A program made the translations under genes and the position numbers. From positions 1 to 21,432 of the forward strand of contig DASQIH010000043.1 in the NCBI GenBank assembly GCA_035631655.1: a DNA stretch of 21,432 bases, given 5' to 3'. The stretch is from Gp1-AA122 sp035631655. Its GTDB lineage: Bacteria; Acidobacteriota; Terriglobia; Terriglobales; Acidobacteriaceae. Positions 1 to 8,534 of this stretch are shown piece after piece (position 1 is the first letter of the stretch; each line of letters opens with the position of its first letter). Under the pieces are notes generated by a model. It ran no database searches. It was not told the origin of the DNA and saw only the letters and a list, made by a program, of their open reading frames with translations.

Positions 1-1393
1 CGGCGAACTCGCGGAACAGTCGCCCTACGATTCCGCCCATCATGAGGAGGGGAATAAACACAGCCACCAACGACGTGCTCATCGAGAGCACCGTAAATCC
101 GATCTCCGCAGCTCCTTTGAACGTCGCCTCCACCACTCCCATGCCATGCTCGACGTACCGGGTGATGTTTTCCAGCACCACAATCGCATCGTCGACCACG
201 AAGCCCGTCGAAATGGCCAGCGCCATCAGCGACAGATTGTCCAGGCTGTACCCCAGCAGGTACATCACCCCGAACGTGCCCACCAGCGAAAGCGGCACCG
301 AGATGCTGGGAATGATCGTCGCGCGCACCGTCCGCAAGAACACAAACACGACCAGGATCACCAGCACGATCGAAATCAGCAGCGTGCGCTCGATATCTTT
401 GACCGAGGCCCTTACCGAGGTGGTCCGGTCCATCACCACGGAAAGCTTCATTGCCGGCGAAATTGAGGCCTGAAGAAACGGGAGAATCGCCTGCACGCGA
501 TCTACGGTGTCGATGATGTTGGCTGCAGGCTGCCGGAAAACCGCCAGCATGACTCCCGACTTGCCGTTGATCAACCCCAGTTGCCTTCGGTCGGATACGT
601 CATCCGTTACATCGGCCACGTCGCCCAGTCGCACCGCCGCACCATTGTGGTACGACATGATCAAGGGACGGTAGACATCTGCCGTAAACAACTGGTCCGT
701 ATCGTCGAAGACATACGATCGGCTGCCATCCGAAACCTTACCCTTGGGACGATTCGCATTGGCGGCGTTCAACGCATTCCGCACCGTATCCAATCCGACG
801 CCAAGTTTGTTCAGCAGAGTCGGATTCACTTCAGCGCGCACTGCAGGCTGTGACGATCCCCACACGAAAACCTGACCCACTCCCTGGACCTGCGACAACT
901 TCTGCGCAACCACTGAATCCGCAGCGTCGTACATCTGCGAAACGGTCATCGTGTCGGAGGTTAATCCGAGCAACAGAATCGGCGAATCCGCTGGATTCAC
1001 TTTGCGGTAAGTGGGATTGCTCGGCAAATTCGCTGGGAGTTGGCTGCGTGCCGCATTGATCGCCGCCTGTACGTCGCGGGCAGCGGCATCAATGTTGCGA
1101 TTCAAATCAAACTGCAGCGAGATGCCAGTGCTCCCCAACTGGCTCGACGACGTCATTTGATTGACCGCTGCGATCCGTCCGAACTGACGTTCCAGTGGCG
1201 TGGCCACTGCCGATGCTATCGTCTGCGGATCGCCTCCTGGCAATCCCGCGCCCACGCTTATGACAGGGAAGTCCATCTTCGGCAACGACGCCACAGGCAG
1301 GAAGTTGAACGCCAGAACTCCCGACAGCAACAAAGCCGCAGCCATCAACGAAGTGCCGATCGGTCGCCGAATAAATGGAGCAGAAATACTCAT
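1..1393 (-). CDS. mdtC: RND efflux pump inner-membrane subunit, MdtC type (partial)
   Basis: This is a proton-driven multidrug efflux transporter of the RND/HAE1 family. Only the N-terminal 464 codons are in the window; the C-terminal half lies beyond the left edge. Reading from the ATG at 1393, the protein starts MSISAPFIRRPIGTSLM, the usual cytoplasmic start plus TM1. It continues through the first porter domain and reaches TM4, where FVVDDAIVVLENI holds the proton-relay aspartates D401 and D402. The sequence matches what I know of E. coli MdtC better than MdtB (for example DFPVI and ATPLERQFGRIA). It is the third gene of an mdtABC operon, 160 bases after mdtB. That gap carries a long hairpin and only a weak ribosome site, so mdtC may be made in smaller amounts than mdtB. 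MdtB and MdtC form a heterotrimer in E. coli; the same is inferred here. Confidence 0.93.
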   Translation of the reverse strand, partial: MSISAPFIRRPIGTSLMAAALLLSGVLAFNFLPVASLPKMDFPVISVGAGLPGGDPQTIASAVATPLERQFGRIAAVNQMTSSSQLGSTGISLQFDLNRNIDAAARDVQAAINAARSQLPANLPSNPTYRKVNPADSPILLLGLTSDTMTVSQMYDAADSVVAQKLSQVQGVGQVFVWGSSQPAVRAEVNPTLLNKLGVGLDTVRNALNAANANRPKGKVSDGSRSYVFDDTDQLFTADVYRPLIMSYHNGAAVRLGDVADVTDDVSDRRQLGLINGKSGVMLAVFRQPAANIIDTVDRVQAILPFLQASISPAMKLSVVMDRTTSVRASVKDIERTLLISIVLVILVVFVFLRTVRATIIPSISVPLSLVGTFGVMYLLGYSLDNLSLMALAISTGFVVDDAIVVLENITRYVEHGMGVVEATFKGAAEIGFTVLSMSTSLVAVFIPLLMMGGIVGRLFREFA

Positions 1394-1462
1394 AATCAAC
1401 CCACATAAGGACAGCCGCCTAGGCTGCCCGCGAAGCTAGGGCTTAGCAACTTCTCACACACT

Positions 1463-1533
1463 CACCACGGAGACACAGAGGCACGGAGAAGGCAAGTTTT
1501 CTTGTTCCTCCGTGTCTCTGGGACTCCGTGGTG
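1463..1533. repeat. Long imperfect inverted repeat between mdtB and mdtC
   Basis: Two 26-base arms at 1463-1488 and 1508-1533 are near-perfect reverse complements. The outer ten bases CACCACGGAG pair exactly with CTCCGTGGTG, and there are about three to four mismatches in the middle. The loop is 19 bases. The element sits inside the mdtABC transcript, so it could be a REP-like element, an RNA-stability hairpin or a partial terminator. Arms of this CACGGAG-CAGAG type recur, as I recall, between genes in acidobacterial genomes. That it is one copy of a genome-wide family is inferred. Confidence 0.75.
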
Positions 1534-1553
1534 ATCATGTTTGCGAGATCTCT

Positions 1554-4500
1554 CTAATCCGCCGACATCGGCTCTGGCGGAATCTCATTTCCAACTCGAT
1601 ATTTCGAGAACCTCTGCGCCAGCCGATCGAACCACAAATAAACCACCGGCGTCGTATACAAAGTCAGCAACTGGCTCAGCAGCAATCCACCCACAATCGT
1701 GATACCCAACGGCCGCCGTAACTCCGCGCCTGTTCCGGTTCCCAGCGCCAGCGGCAATCCGCCCAGCAGCGCCGCCATCGTCGTCATCATGATCGGACGA
1801 AAGCGCAGCAAGCATGCCTGATAAATCGCTTCCTCCGGCGGCTTATGCTCCAAGCGCTCCGCTTCCAGTGCGAAGTCGATCATCATGATGGCGTTCTTCT
1901 TCACAATGCCGATCAGCAGGATGATGCCAATGAGACCGACGACATTCAGGTCGTTGCGGGTGATTAACAGAGCCAGGATGGCGCCCACTCCGGCCGAGGG
2001 CAACGTGGAAAGAATCGTGACGGGATGAATATAGCTTTCGTAGAGCACCCCCAGGACGATGTAGACGGTCACGATCGCGGCGACGATCAGCCAGGGCTCG
2101 GTAGACAGCGAATTGCGGAACGCTGCCGCCGTGCCCTGGAAACTAGAATGGATGCTGGTGGGCAGGTTGATTTCGCGTTCGGCGGCGTCGATGGCCTTGG
2201 TGGCTTCGCCGAGGGAGACTCCGGGTGCGAGGTTGAAGGAAAGGTTCACGACCGGGAACTGTCCCTGGTGATTGACTGCCAACGATGTGTTGCTCGGCTG
2301 AAAGTGACTGAAGGACGCTAGCGGAACCTGGGTCCCGCTGCTGGATTTGACATAGATATCCTTTAGTGAGTCCGGGGTCTGCTGAAATTGGGGATTGACT
2401 TCCAGGACCACGTGGTACTGGTTCAGTTGCGTGAAGATGGTCGAGACCTGACGCTGACCGAAGGCGTCGTAGAGCGTGTCATCAATAGCCTGGGGAAGAA
2501 TGCCTAGGCGCGAGGCGGTATCGCGGTCAATGACCAGGTCCGCTTGCAGGCCGCCGTTCTGCTGGTCGCTGGCAACGTCGCGGAGTTCCGGCAAAGTCTG
2601 CAGCTTGGCAACTAACCTGGGGGCCCAGGAATTCAGCTCCTGGACGTCGGCATCTTCAATTGAATATTGGAACTGCGTGCGGCTGACCCGATCTTCCACG
2701 GTCAGGTCCTGCACGGGCTGCATGTAAAGCGTAATGCCCGTCACCTTGGCCAACTCCGGCTGCAGGCGGCGAATGATCTGGGAGGCGGTTTCCTTTCGCT
2801 GGTCGCGTGGCTTTAAGTTGATCTGGATGCGGCCGCTGTTGGGCGTCGTGTTGATTCCGTCCACGCCAATAAAAGAAGAGAGGCTGGCCACGTCGGGATC
2901 CTGAAGAATGATTTTCGCGAGTTCCTGCTGACGCTGGGCCATGGCGTCGAATGAAACCGTTTCCGGGGCCTGCGAGATGCCGAGGATCACTCCGGTGTCC
3001 TGCACCGGGAAAAAGCCCTTGGGGACTACTACATAAAGGAAGAGCGTCAAAATCAGCGTGCCGAATGTGATCAGCAGGGTCGCGGTCTGATGACCGAGTA
3101 CCCACTTCAAGGTGCGCCCGTAATAATGGATGACACGCTCATAAAGATTTTCTGACGCCTGGAAAACACGCCCGGGCTGTTTGCCTGCTTTCGATTTCAG
3201 CAGCTTGGCTGACATCATCGGCGTCAGCGTGAGCGAAACGATGGCGGAAACGATGATGGTCACGGCCAGAGTGACCGCAAATTCACGAAAGAGCCGTCCG
3301 ACGATGTCTCCCATGAAGAGTAATGGAATCAGCACCGCAATCAGCGAGACAGTCAGTGAAACGATGGTGAATCCGATCTGCCCGGAGCCCTTCAGCGCGG
3401 CTTCCAGCGGAGAATCGCCTTCTTCGAGGAAGCGGGCGATGTTCTCGATCATCACGATGGCGTCGTCCACCACGAAGCCAGTCGAAATCGTGAGCGCCAT
3501 CAGGGTCAGGTTGTTCAGGCTGTAGCCGAGCAGGTACATCACGCCGAACGTGCCCACTAACGACAACGGAACCGCGACGCTAGGAATGACGGTTGCGGAA
3601 AGATTGCGCAGGAACAGGAAGATCACCATCACGACCAGCACGACGGTGAGCATCAATTCGAATTGGACATCTTTGACCGAGGCCCGAATCGTTTCCGTGC
3701 GGTCCGTCAGAATCGAAACCTTGACTGCCGAGGGGAGCGAAGATTGCAGCTGCGGAAGCAGTTTCTTAATGCGGTCAACCACCGCAATGATATTAGCGCC
3801 GGGCTGGCGTTGGATGTTGACGATGACCGCTGGTGATAGGTTCATCCAGGCAGCTTGTTTGGCGTTTTCGGCGCCATCAATCACCGTAGCCACATCAGAG
3901 AGCCGGATGGGAGCACCATTCTTGTAGGCAATGATGAGCGGCCGATAATCGTTGCTGGAGACGAGTTGGTCGTTGGCACCAATGGTGAATGCCTGGCGCG
4001 GGCCGTCAATTACGCCCTTAGCCTGATCAACGTTGGCTTGTCCAAGAGAGGTGCGAAGGTCTTCCAAACTCAGGCCGTGAAAAGCTAAAGCGGTGGGATT
4101 AGCCTGGATACGAACGGCGGGCTTCTGTCCGCCGCTGATCGAGACCAGACCGACGCCCGACAATTGCGAAATCTTTTGAGCGAGTGCAGTGTCGGCGAGA
4201 TCTTCGACTTTACTCAGCGGCAGGGTATTGGAAGTCAGAGCCAGCGTGAGGATGGGCGCGTCGGCGGGGTTGACCTTGCTGTAGATCGGAGGATTGGGCA
4301 GGTCGCGCGGCAGATAAGTGCCCGATGCGTTGATGGCGGCCTGAACTTCCTGTTCGGCCACATCAATGTTCTGATCGAGCGTGAATTGCAGGGTGATGAT
4401 CGAGCTTCCGAACGAACTGGTGGAAGTCATCTGGCTCAGGCCGGGGACTTGGCCAAATTGACGTTCCATGGGAGCGGTTACGGCGGAAGCCATCACATCC

Positions 4501-4667
4501 GGATCGGCGCCGGGATAAAACGTGACCACCTGGATGGTGGGGTAGTCGACTTCGGGCAGGGCCGAGACCGGTAGTTGCCGGTAAGCGACGATTCCCACCA
4601 GCAGCAGGCCGATCATCAGAAGAGAAGTGGCGACCGGCCGCAAAATAAAGATTCGCGACGGACTCAT
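1554..4667 (-). CDS. mdtB: RND efflux pump inner-membrane subunit, MdtB type
   Basis: This 1037-residue protein is a complete RND/HAE1 transporter with the usual twelve membrane segments and two large periplasmic loops. It exports drugs or other amphiphiles through a tripartite pump driven by proton influx. The N-terminus (MSPSRIFILRPVATSLLM, then LPVSALPEVDYPTIQVVT) closely follows E. coli MdtB as I remember it. The TM4 proton-relay aspartates are D401 and D402 in FVVDDAIVMIENI. The TM10 lysine region GIVKKNAIMMIDFA has K923 and K924. The start codon overlaps the stop of mdtA as ATGA (4664-4667), so translation is probably coupled; no clear independent ribosome site is visible. The partner outer-membrane TolC-like channel is not in the window. 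Substrate is unknown. Confidence 0.95.
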   Translation of the reverse strand: MSPSRIFILRPVATSLLMIGLLLVGIVAYRQLPVSALPEVDYPTIQVVTFYPGADPDVMASAVTAPMERQFGQVPGLSQMTSTSSFGSSIITLQFTLDQNIDVAEQEVQAAINASGTYLPRDLPNPPIYSKVNPADAPILTLALTSNTLPLSKVEDLADTALAQKISQLSGVGLVSISGGQKPAVRIQANPTALAFHGLSLEDLRTSLGQANVDQAKGVIDGPRQAFTIGANDQLVSSNDYRPLIIAYKNGAPIRLSDVATVIDGAENAKQAAWMNLSPAVIVNIQRQPGANIIAVVDRIKKLLPQLQSSLPSAVKVSILTDRTETIRASVKDVQFELMLTVVLVVMVIFLFLRNLSATVIPSVAVPLSLVGTFGVMYLLGYSLNNLTLMALTISTGFVVDDAIVMIENIARFLEEGDSPLEAALKGSGQIGFTIVSLTVSLIAVLIPLLFMGDIVGRLFREFAVTLAVTIIVSAIVSLTLTPMMSAKLLKSKAGKQPGRVFQASENLYERVIHYYGRTLKWVLGHQTATLLITFGTLILTLFLYVVVPKGFFPVQDTGVILGISQAPETVSFDAMAQRQQELAKIILQDPDVASLSSFIGVDGINTTPNSGRIQINLKPRDQRKETASQIIRRLQPELAKVTGITLYMQPVQDLTVEDRVSRTQFQYSIEDADVQELNSWAPRLVAKLQTLPELRDVASDQQNGGLQADLVIDRDTASRLGILPQAIDDTLYDAFGQRQVSTIFTQLNQYHVVLEVNPQFQQTPDSLKDIYVKSSSGTQVPLASFSHFQPSNTSLAVNHQGQFPVVNLSFNLAPGVSLGEATKAIDAAEREINLPTSIHSSFQGTAAAFRNSLSTEPWLIVAAIVTVYIVLGVLYESYIHPVTILSTLPSAGVGAILALLITRNDLNVVGLIGIILLIGIVKKNAIMMIDFALEAERLEHKPPEEAIYQACLLRFRPIMMTTMAALLGGLPLALGTGTGAELRRPLGITIVGGLLLSQLLTLYTTPVVYLWFDRLAQRFSKYRVGNEIPPEPMSAD

Positions 4668-6022
4668 GGCGTGGGATTTCCCGAAGTCTGTACCTGCCGG
4701 CGGCGCGGCAAATTGTTGGTCGGGGCACTGGGAGCGGTGGGAGTGTTCTTGCCGCCGGGCGTGTTGGTGCTGGGCGGATTGGCCGCAGGAGTAGCGGGGG
4801 GCGACGGAGCGCTGGCGCGAGCTTCCACCTTGCTGCCAGCCTGCAGCTTATCTTGCCCATCGGTTACGACCACATCACCTGGCGCAAGGCCCTGGCCGAC
4901 AGCACTGGTATTGCCCTGGGTGAGCGCCACGGCTACCGGTCGGACCTCGACGGTTTTGTCCGGTTTGACCACGTAGGCGAACGTTCCCTGAGGCCCGCGC
5001 TGGATCGCCGCGGCCGGAACTACGATGCTGTTCTTGCGGAGTTCCAGCAGAAGATGCGCGTTCACGAACTGGTTGGGCCAGAGCGAATTATCTTTATTGT
5101 TGAACGCGGCCTTCAGGCGGCCCGTGCCGGTAGTTTGATCGATCTCATTATCAATGGTGAGCAGCCGGCCTGTAGCTAGCCTGGTCTGATCGTCCCGGCT
5201 GTAGGCATCCACCTCCAACGCGCCGCTCCTCATGTGGTGCGCCACAGAGGGAAGCTGATCTTCAGGCAGGGTGAAGATGACCGTGATGGGTTGGAGCTGC
5301 GTGACCACCAGCATCGGGTTCTGATCGGAGGCGTGCACCATGTTGCCGGGATCTACCAGCCGCAGGCCGATGCGGCCATCGATCGGCGAAGTGATGTGGC
5401 AATAGGTGAGCTGAAGCTTGGCATTATCGATTTGTGCCTGGTCGTTGCGAACCGCTCCTTCGTACTGGTCCACCAACGCAGCCTGCGTGTCGACCTGTTG
5501 CTGGGACATGGCCCCGGAGCTCTGCAGCAGATCCTTAAAACGCTGGTAATTCAGCCGGGCGTCACGCAGCAAGGCTTGATCGCGGAACAAGGTAGCCTGC
5601 GCCTGGCTGAGTTGGACTTCGAAGGGACGGGGGTCGATCACGGCCAGCAACTGGCCTTTCCTGACCTGCTGGCCCTCGCGGAAGACGACCTCGGTCAATT
5701 GGCCGTCGACCCGGCTCTTGATGCTGACCGCGTTTAACGGCGTTACGGAGCCCAGGCCCTCCAGATACACCGGCAGATCTTGCTGCTGTGCGGTGGCCAC
5801 AGCCACAGGAACCGGCTGACTGGTGGCAGCGCGCACATTGGCTTTCGAGGTGGAATCGGCGCAGCCCGCCCCTAAAACACACAGGAAAAGAATGGCAGCA
5901 AACGCGAGCAAGTCCAGCTTGAGGTTACGTCGCTTGCTCCGAGAAGTAGAGCCAGCTTTCAGCCGCTCATAATTTGCGGACCGACGGCGCGAATCTCTTG
6001 GCCGCAAACTTAATCGTTCCAT
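4664..6022 (-). CDS. mdtA: RND pump periplasmic adaptor, MdtA type
   Basis: This 452-residue membrane fusion protein bridges the MdtBC pump to an outer-membrane channel. The order is a basic N-terminal tail of about 35 residues, a hydrophobic stretch (about 37-53) ending LGAGC with C54 as a probable lipoprotein cysteine, then a barrel-sandwich half, an alpha-helical hairpin rich in Gln and Ala, the second half-motif ITSPIDGRIG, and the beta-barrel domains. The last 50 or so residues are rich in Pro, Ala and Asn and look disordered. The ATG at 6022 is the only ATG ahead of the signal peptide. An AGGA six bases upstream of it is an acceptable ribosome site. The long tail before the signal is unusual but no better start is visible. 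It is the first gene of the mdtABC operon, preceded by the palindrome at 6066-6086. Confidence 0.92.
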   Translation of the reverse strand: MERLSLRPRDSRRRSANYERLKAGSTSRSKRRNLKLDLLAFAAILFLCVLGAGCADSTSKANVRAATSQPVPVAVATAQQQDLPVYLEGLGSVTPLNAVSIKSRVDGQLTEVVFREGQQVRKGQLLAVIDPRPFEVQLSQAQATLFRDQALLRDARLNYQRFKDLLQSSGAMSQQQVDTQAALVDQYEGAVRNDQAQIDNAKLQLTYCHITSPIDGRIGLRLVDPGNMVHASDQNPMLVVTQLQPITVIFTLPEDQLPSVAHHMRSGALEVDAYSRDDQTRLATGRLLTIDNEIDQTTGTGRLKAAFNNKDNSLWPNQFVNAHLLLELRKNSIVVPAAAIQRGPQGTFAYVVKPDKTVEVRPVAVALTQGNTSAVGQGLAPGDVVVTDGQDKLQAGSKVEARASAPSPPATPAANPPSTNTPGGKNTPTAPSAPTNNLPRRRQVQTSGNPTP

Positions 6023-6065
6023 AGGAGGTCCTGAGCTACGCCTTGGACGCGCTGTAGGGTAAACG

Positions 6066-6086
6066 GGTTGCGGAATTTCCGCAGCC
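6066..6086. promoter_or_regulatory. Candidate operator palindrome upstream of mdtA
   Basis: TGCGGAA (6069-6075), a single central T, and TTCCGCA (6077-6083) form a perfect 7+7 palindrome. After one mismatch the symmetry continues as GG (6066-6067) against CC (6085-6086). It lies 44 bases from the mdtA ATG, where a TetR- or MarR-type efflux repressor would be expected to bind. No regulator gene is adjacent, so the role is inferred from position and symmetry alone. It could also form a small RNA hairpin. Confidence 0.45.
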
Positions 6087-6280
6087 TCCGAGCCTCACTG
6101 AGATGCTTCTGTCCCGGTCCGGAGCGGGTCAAAGCATGAGACTTATTTGACTAAGTGGCAAGGCAAAAAGCTGTTGAGTTTACAAAACTTTACCTTGAGC
6201 CAGTCGCTATGCCAGGTTCCGTGAATCAACCCAAGAGTACTCATCGCGAAATCTCCGCTGCGCCGCTGTCCCGGCGGCTG

Positions 6281-6352
6281 TGGTGCCGGCGTCTCGCCCG
6301 CACTGCGAGGGCAGGATGCCCTCGCGACAGCCGGCAAGATGCCGGCGCTACA
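6281..6352. repeat. REP-like double hairpin
   Basis: Two perfect palindromes stand side by side. GCGAGGGC (6305-6312) pairs with GCCCTCGC (6318-6325) across AGGAT. GCCGGC (6330-6335) pairs with GCCGGC (6341-6346) across AAGAT. A further GCCGGCG copy lies at 6285-6291. The paired-stem layout and the tail GCGCTACA fit a REP-type intergenic repeat. It stands just before the receiver-domain remnant at 6372, so an insertion or recombination at this element may have cut that gene. Confidence 0.7.
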
Positions 6353-6371
6353 GGTCGTGCTGTTTTGACAG

Positions 6372-6650
6372 AAATACCTAATGGATGTGCAGATGCCGGA
6401 GATCAACGGCTTCGAAGCCACCGCGGCCATTCGGGAAAAGGAGAAGAAGATGGGCGGTCATCTTCCCATCATCGCGATGACCGCGCACGCCTTAAAAGGA
6501 GATCGGGAGCGCTGCCTGGCCGCGGGCATGGATGGCTACATCTCAAAACCTATCCGGCCAGAGGAATTGTGGAAGGAGATTGACGGTCTTCTCCGTTTAA
6601 TCTTCGGCCGGGGCACCGGTCTCGCCCGACACGCGACATCGGCGGAATAA
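6372..6650 (+). pseudogene. C-terminal remnant of a response-regulator receiver domain
   Basis: From about 6375 the reading frame gives YLMDVQMPEINGFEATAAIR, the region around the phospho-acceptor Asp of a CheY-like receiver. It is followed by PIIAMTAHA and then AGMDGYISKPIRPEELW with the conserved Lys-Pro pair. This is the second half of a receiver such as those at the end of hybrid histidine kinases. The first half (the acidic pocket and first three strands) is absent: a TGA lies in frame at 6366-6368 and REP-like repeats lie just upstream. No ribosome site precedes the ATG at 6381. It ends with about 18 unrelated residues at TAA 6648-6650. It is most likely a dead fragment. Confidence 0.8.
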
Positions 6651-6697
6651 ACAAAAACTCTAACCGACTGCCGAAAACTCCGACTGCCTAAGTACAG

Positions 6698-6755
6698 CGG
6701 CTGAAGCCGGACATATTTTGAGCGACTTGCGGCACGCCTGAAGGCGTGCCCTGAT
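6698..6755. repeat. REP-like palindromes
   Basis: CGGCT-GA-AGCCG (6698-6709) is followed by a 9-bp perfect stem GGCACGCCT (6731-6739), loop GA, AGGCGTGCC (6742-6750), then the tail CTGATAC. The shared GA loop suggests one repeat family. I recall the second motif as common in Acidobacteria. It lies between the receiver remnant and the end of the ybaK-like gene, and no gene is seen from 6651 to 6852. Confidence 0.7.
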
Positions 6756-6852
6756 ACGATTCGGGCATTATTCAGCGGCCTGCCACCGATGTCAGCTCAG
6801 GGAAACACTCCACCCTCAGCGGCTGCGAGGTGCTGCTCCGCCGGCAGCTTGC

Positions 6853-7338
6853 TCAGGCTGCCGTTTCTGTGAACGTCCCCACCGCCAGCCTGAGCATTCT
6901 CGGCTTCACGAGATTCTTAAAATCTTCCCAGGCCATGCGCACCAACTCCCGGTGCGAACCAGCGTTGAACGCAATTTCCTTGTCACGCGACAAAGTCTCG
7001 TCCGCAAAAACCGACATGCCGTAAAGATTTCCAAAGGGCGGCATGGCGCCGGTCTCGCAATCCGGGAACCTGTCCTTGAATTCTTCCTCCGTGGCAAGCT
7101 CAACATTGTTTGCGCCGAGCGTCAGTCTCAGGTGGGAAAGATCAACGTGGCTGGAGGCGGGAACCACGGCCATGGCCATCGCGCCATCAATTCTTATAAT
7201 CACCGTTTTGGCCAGCTCTCTCCCCGGAGTGTGGGTAAGCGCCGCGATACCTTGAGCGGTGTAAGCCAGCGAGTGCGAAATGGCCACATACTTGATCTTC
7301 TGACTGTCCAGGAATTCTTTGAGCCGGGTTAGCGGCAT
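6853..7338 (-). CDS. YbaK/EbsC-family aminoacyl-tRNA deacylase
   Basis: This 161-residue single-domain protein belongs to the YbaK/ProX fold that hydrolyses mischarged aminoacyl-tRNAs in the cytoplasm. Family marks include the core ELAKTVIIRIDGAMAMAVVPAS with its conserved Lys, and GAMPPFGNLYGMSVFADETL, the glycine-proline loop lining the active site. I chose the ATG at 7338 because AAAGGAGGA stands just upstream and family homology starts there. The frame stays open further upstream but runs into the CBS gene. It follows the CBS gene by 31 bases and is probably co-transcribed with it. Which amino acid and tRNA it edits cannot be told from sequence; Pro-tRNA editing (Cys or Ala) is the common role. 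Confidence 0.88.
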   Translation of the reverse strand: MPLTRLKEFLDSQKIKYVAISHSLAYTAQGIAALTHTPGRELAKTVIIRIDGAMAMAVVPASSHVDLSHLRLTLGANNVELATEEEFKDRFPDCETGAMPPFGNLYGMSVFADETLSRDKEIAFNAGSHRELVRMAWEDFKNLVKPRMLRLAVGTFTETAA

Positions 7339-7369
7339 ACGTTCCTCCTTTTGCGCCAGGCAAACTGAA

Positions 7370-7843
7370 TCAGGCGGCACTAATAATGGTTTCCGGGGAC
7401 TCGCGAGTGACGTGGCCGGGCTCGCAGATCTTCTGCAAGGCGGTCGCAATTTCCCAGCTGTCGACACCCGCGTTGCGCGCCAGGTCACTCAGAGACAACA
7501 TACCTACGATTTCACGTTTTACATTCACCACCGGAAGACGACGGACCTGGCGCTCCTTCATCAGTTCCAGCGCGTGATGCACATCATCTTCCGGAGTGCA
7601 ACAAACCGGGTCCTGGGTCAGGCATTCGCTAATCCAGATGTAGGCGGGATCCCGTCCCCCTGCCACGACGTGCAGGCAGAGGTCCCGGTCGGTTACCACC
7701 CCCACCAGTCTGGGAGTAAACGGGTCCTGGGTGACGGGCAAAATCCCGGTGTCCCTTTCTTTCATCATCAGGGCGGCTGCCAGGGCCGAACTGGACAACC
7801 AGCAGCAGGCCGGATTCCGGGTCATTACTTCGCTGACTTTCAT
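7370..7843 (-). CDS. Two-CBS-domain protein
   Basis: This 157-residue protein has two CBS modules and nothing else. Module one begins MKVSEVMTRNPACC and contains LVGVVTDRDLCLHVV. Module two begins SECLTQDPVCCTPEDDVHHA and contains RRLPVVNVKREIVGMLSLSDLA. Paired CBS modules bind adenosine nucleotides (AMP, ATP, sometimes NAD or SAM) and act as energy or stress sensors; stand-alone proteins like this often bind partner enzymes. The ATG at 7843 is chosen because AGGAGG lies nine bases upstream and the CBS motif starts at residue 1. The frame continues upstream to 7912 without homology. It is the first gene of a minus-strand pair with the ybaK-like gene. Partner and ligand are unknown. Confidence 0.9.
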   Translation of the reverse strand: MKVSEVMTRNPACCWLSSSALAAALMMKERDTGILPVTQDPFTPRLVGVVTDRDLCLHVVAGGRDPAYIWISECLTQDPVCCTPEDDVHHALELMKERQVRRLPVVNVKREIVGMLSLSDLARNAGVDSWEIATALQKICEPGHVTRESPETIISAA

Positions 7844-8275
7844 AGCTGGCCTCCTATGCTGGTCGGACGGAAACGGGCACAGCCGTAGCAAAATGGCGGC
7901 GCCATATGGCACACGGCAGCGTATCTTTTCGGGAGGTTACTTCGGATCTGCGGGCAAGAGACATGCTCGGCCTCGCGATCGTGCAAGTTGGCGAGCGGCT
8001 ACGAAGTGCGCCGTTGGTCTTTGGTCGTGCCCAACGACAGCTTCATTATTCGGACATTTTTCAACTTCCTGCCGTGACGGGCGTCACCCGCATACGTGCC
8101 TGAGAGAATTATACGAGCCGATGCCAACCTTGGAATAGCTCGCAGCAATGCGGACAGTTCCCTCCGCGACCGCGATGTTTCCACTCCCAAAATGGGATGC
8201 GACCGTCACTGACTTTGCTCGGCTACGTGAGGGAAACTGATAGTGGTGAGAATGCCTCCGCGAAAGGAGCTCCTT
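7844..8275. other. Intergenic region between divergent transcription units, with a small palindrome
   Basis: No convincing gene lies in these 432 bases; short open frames on both strands have no recognisable content. The region must hold promoters for the minus-strand CBS pair and the plus-strand zinc-finger/EF-P pair, but I cannot place -35 and -10 boxes with confidence. GTGACG-GG-CGTCAC (8074-8087) is a perfect 6+6 palindrome that could be a protein-binding site about 190 bases before the zinc-finger gene. Confidence 0.45.
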
Positions 8276-8503
8276 ATGGAATTCCTATGCAAGTTCTGCG
8301 GAAAGCGGAAAGGGGATGCGCAGGATTGGTTGCTGGGCTTTGAAAATCTCAGCAAAGCGTGGAAGAAGAATACCATTATCCTGCTTCATGAGTGGGACGA
8401 GGAACGGGCTTGTGAGCCCAACGCGGTGCACTTCTGCTCTTCTGCTTGTCAGGATAAGTATGTCTCGAAAAATTTTGGCGATGACACTGAAGCCGTGAGT
8501 TAG
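8276..8503 (+). CDS. Small zinc-finger-like protein, function unknown
   Basis: This 75-residue protein has a CxxC pair near the start (C5, C8, sequence CKFCGK) and a CxxxC pair near the end (C54, C58, sequence HFCSSACQDKY). The spacing fits one zinc site of the treble-clef or zinc-ribbon kind. The middle is rich in Trp and charged residues and has no membrane segment. I chose the ATG at 8276 because AAAGGAG ends six bases before it; an upstream ATG at 8243 lacks a ribosome site. It ends 31 bases before the EF-P gene and the two are probably one transcript. I do not recognise the family. A role in RNA or ribosome binding is only suggested by the neighbour. Confidence 0.75.
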   Translation: MEFLCKFCGKRKGDAQDWLLGFENLSKAWKKNTIILLHEWDEERACEPNAVHFCSSACQDKYVSKNFGDDTEAVS

Positions 8504-8534
8504 CGACCTAGGCGCGCGTCGGGAGGAGATCCCC

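Noticed and set aside
6843..6862. GGCAGC-N8-GCTGCC as terminator of the ybaK-like gene
   Set aside because: It spans the stop codon and is not followed by a T-run on the minus strand.
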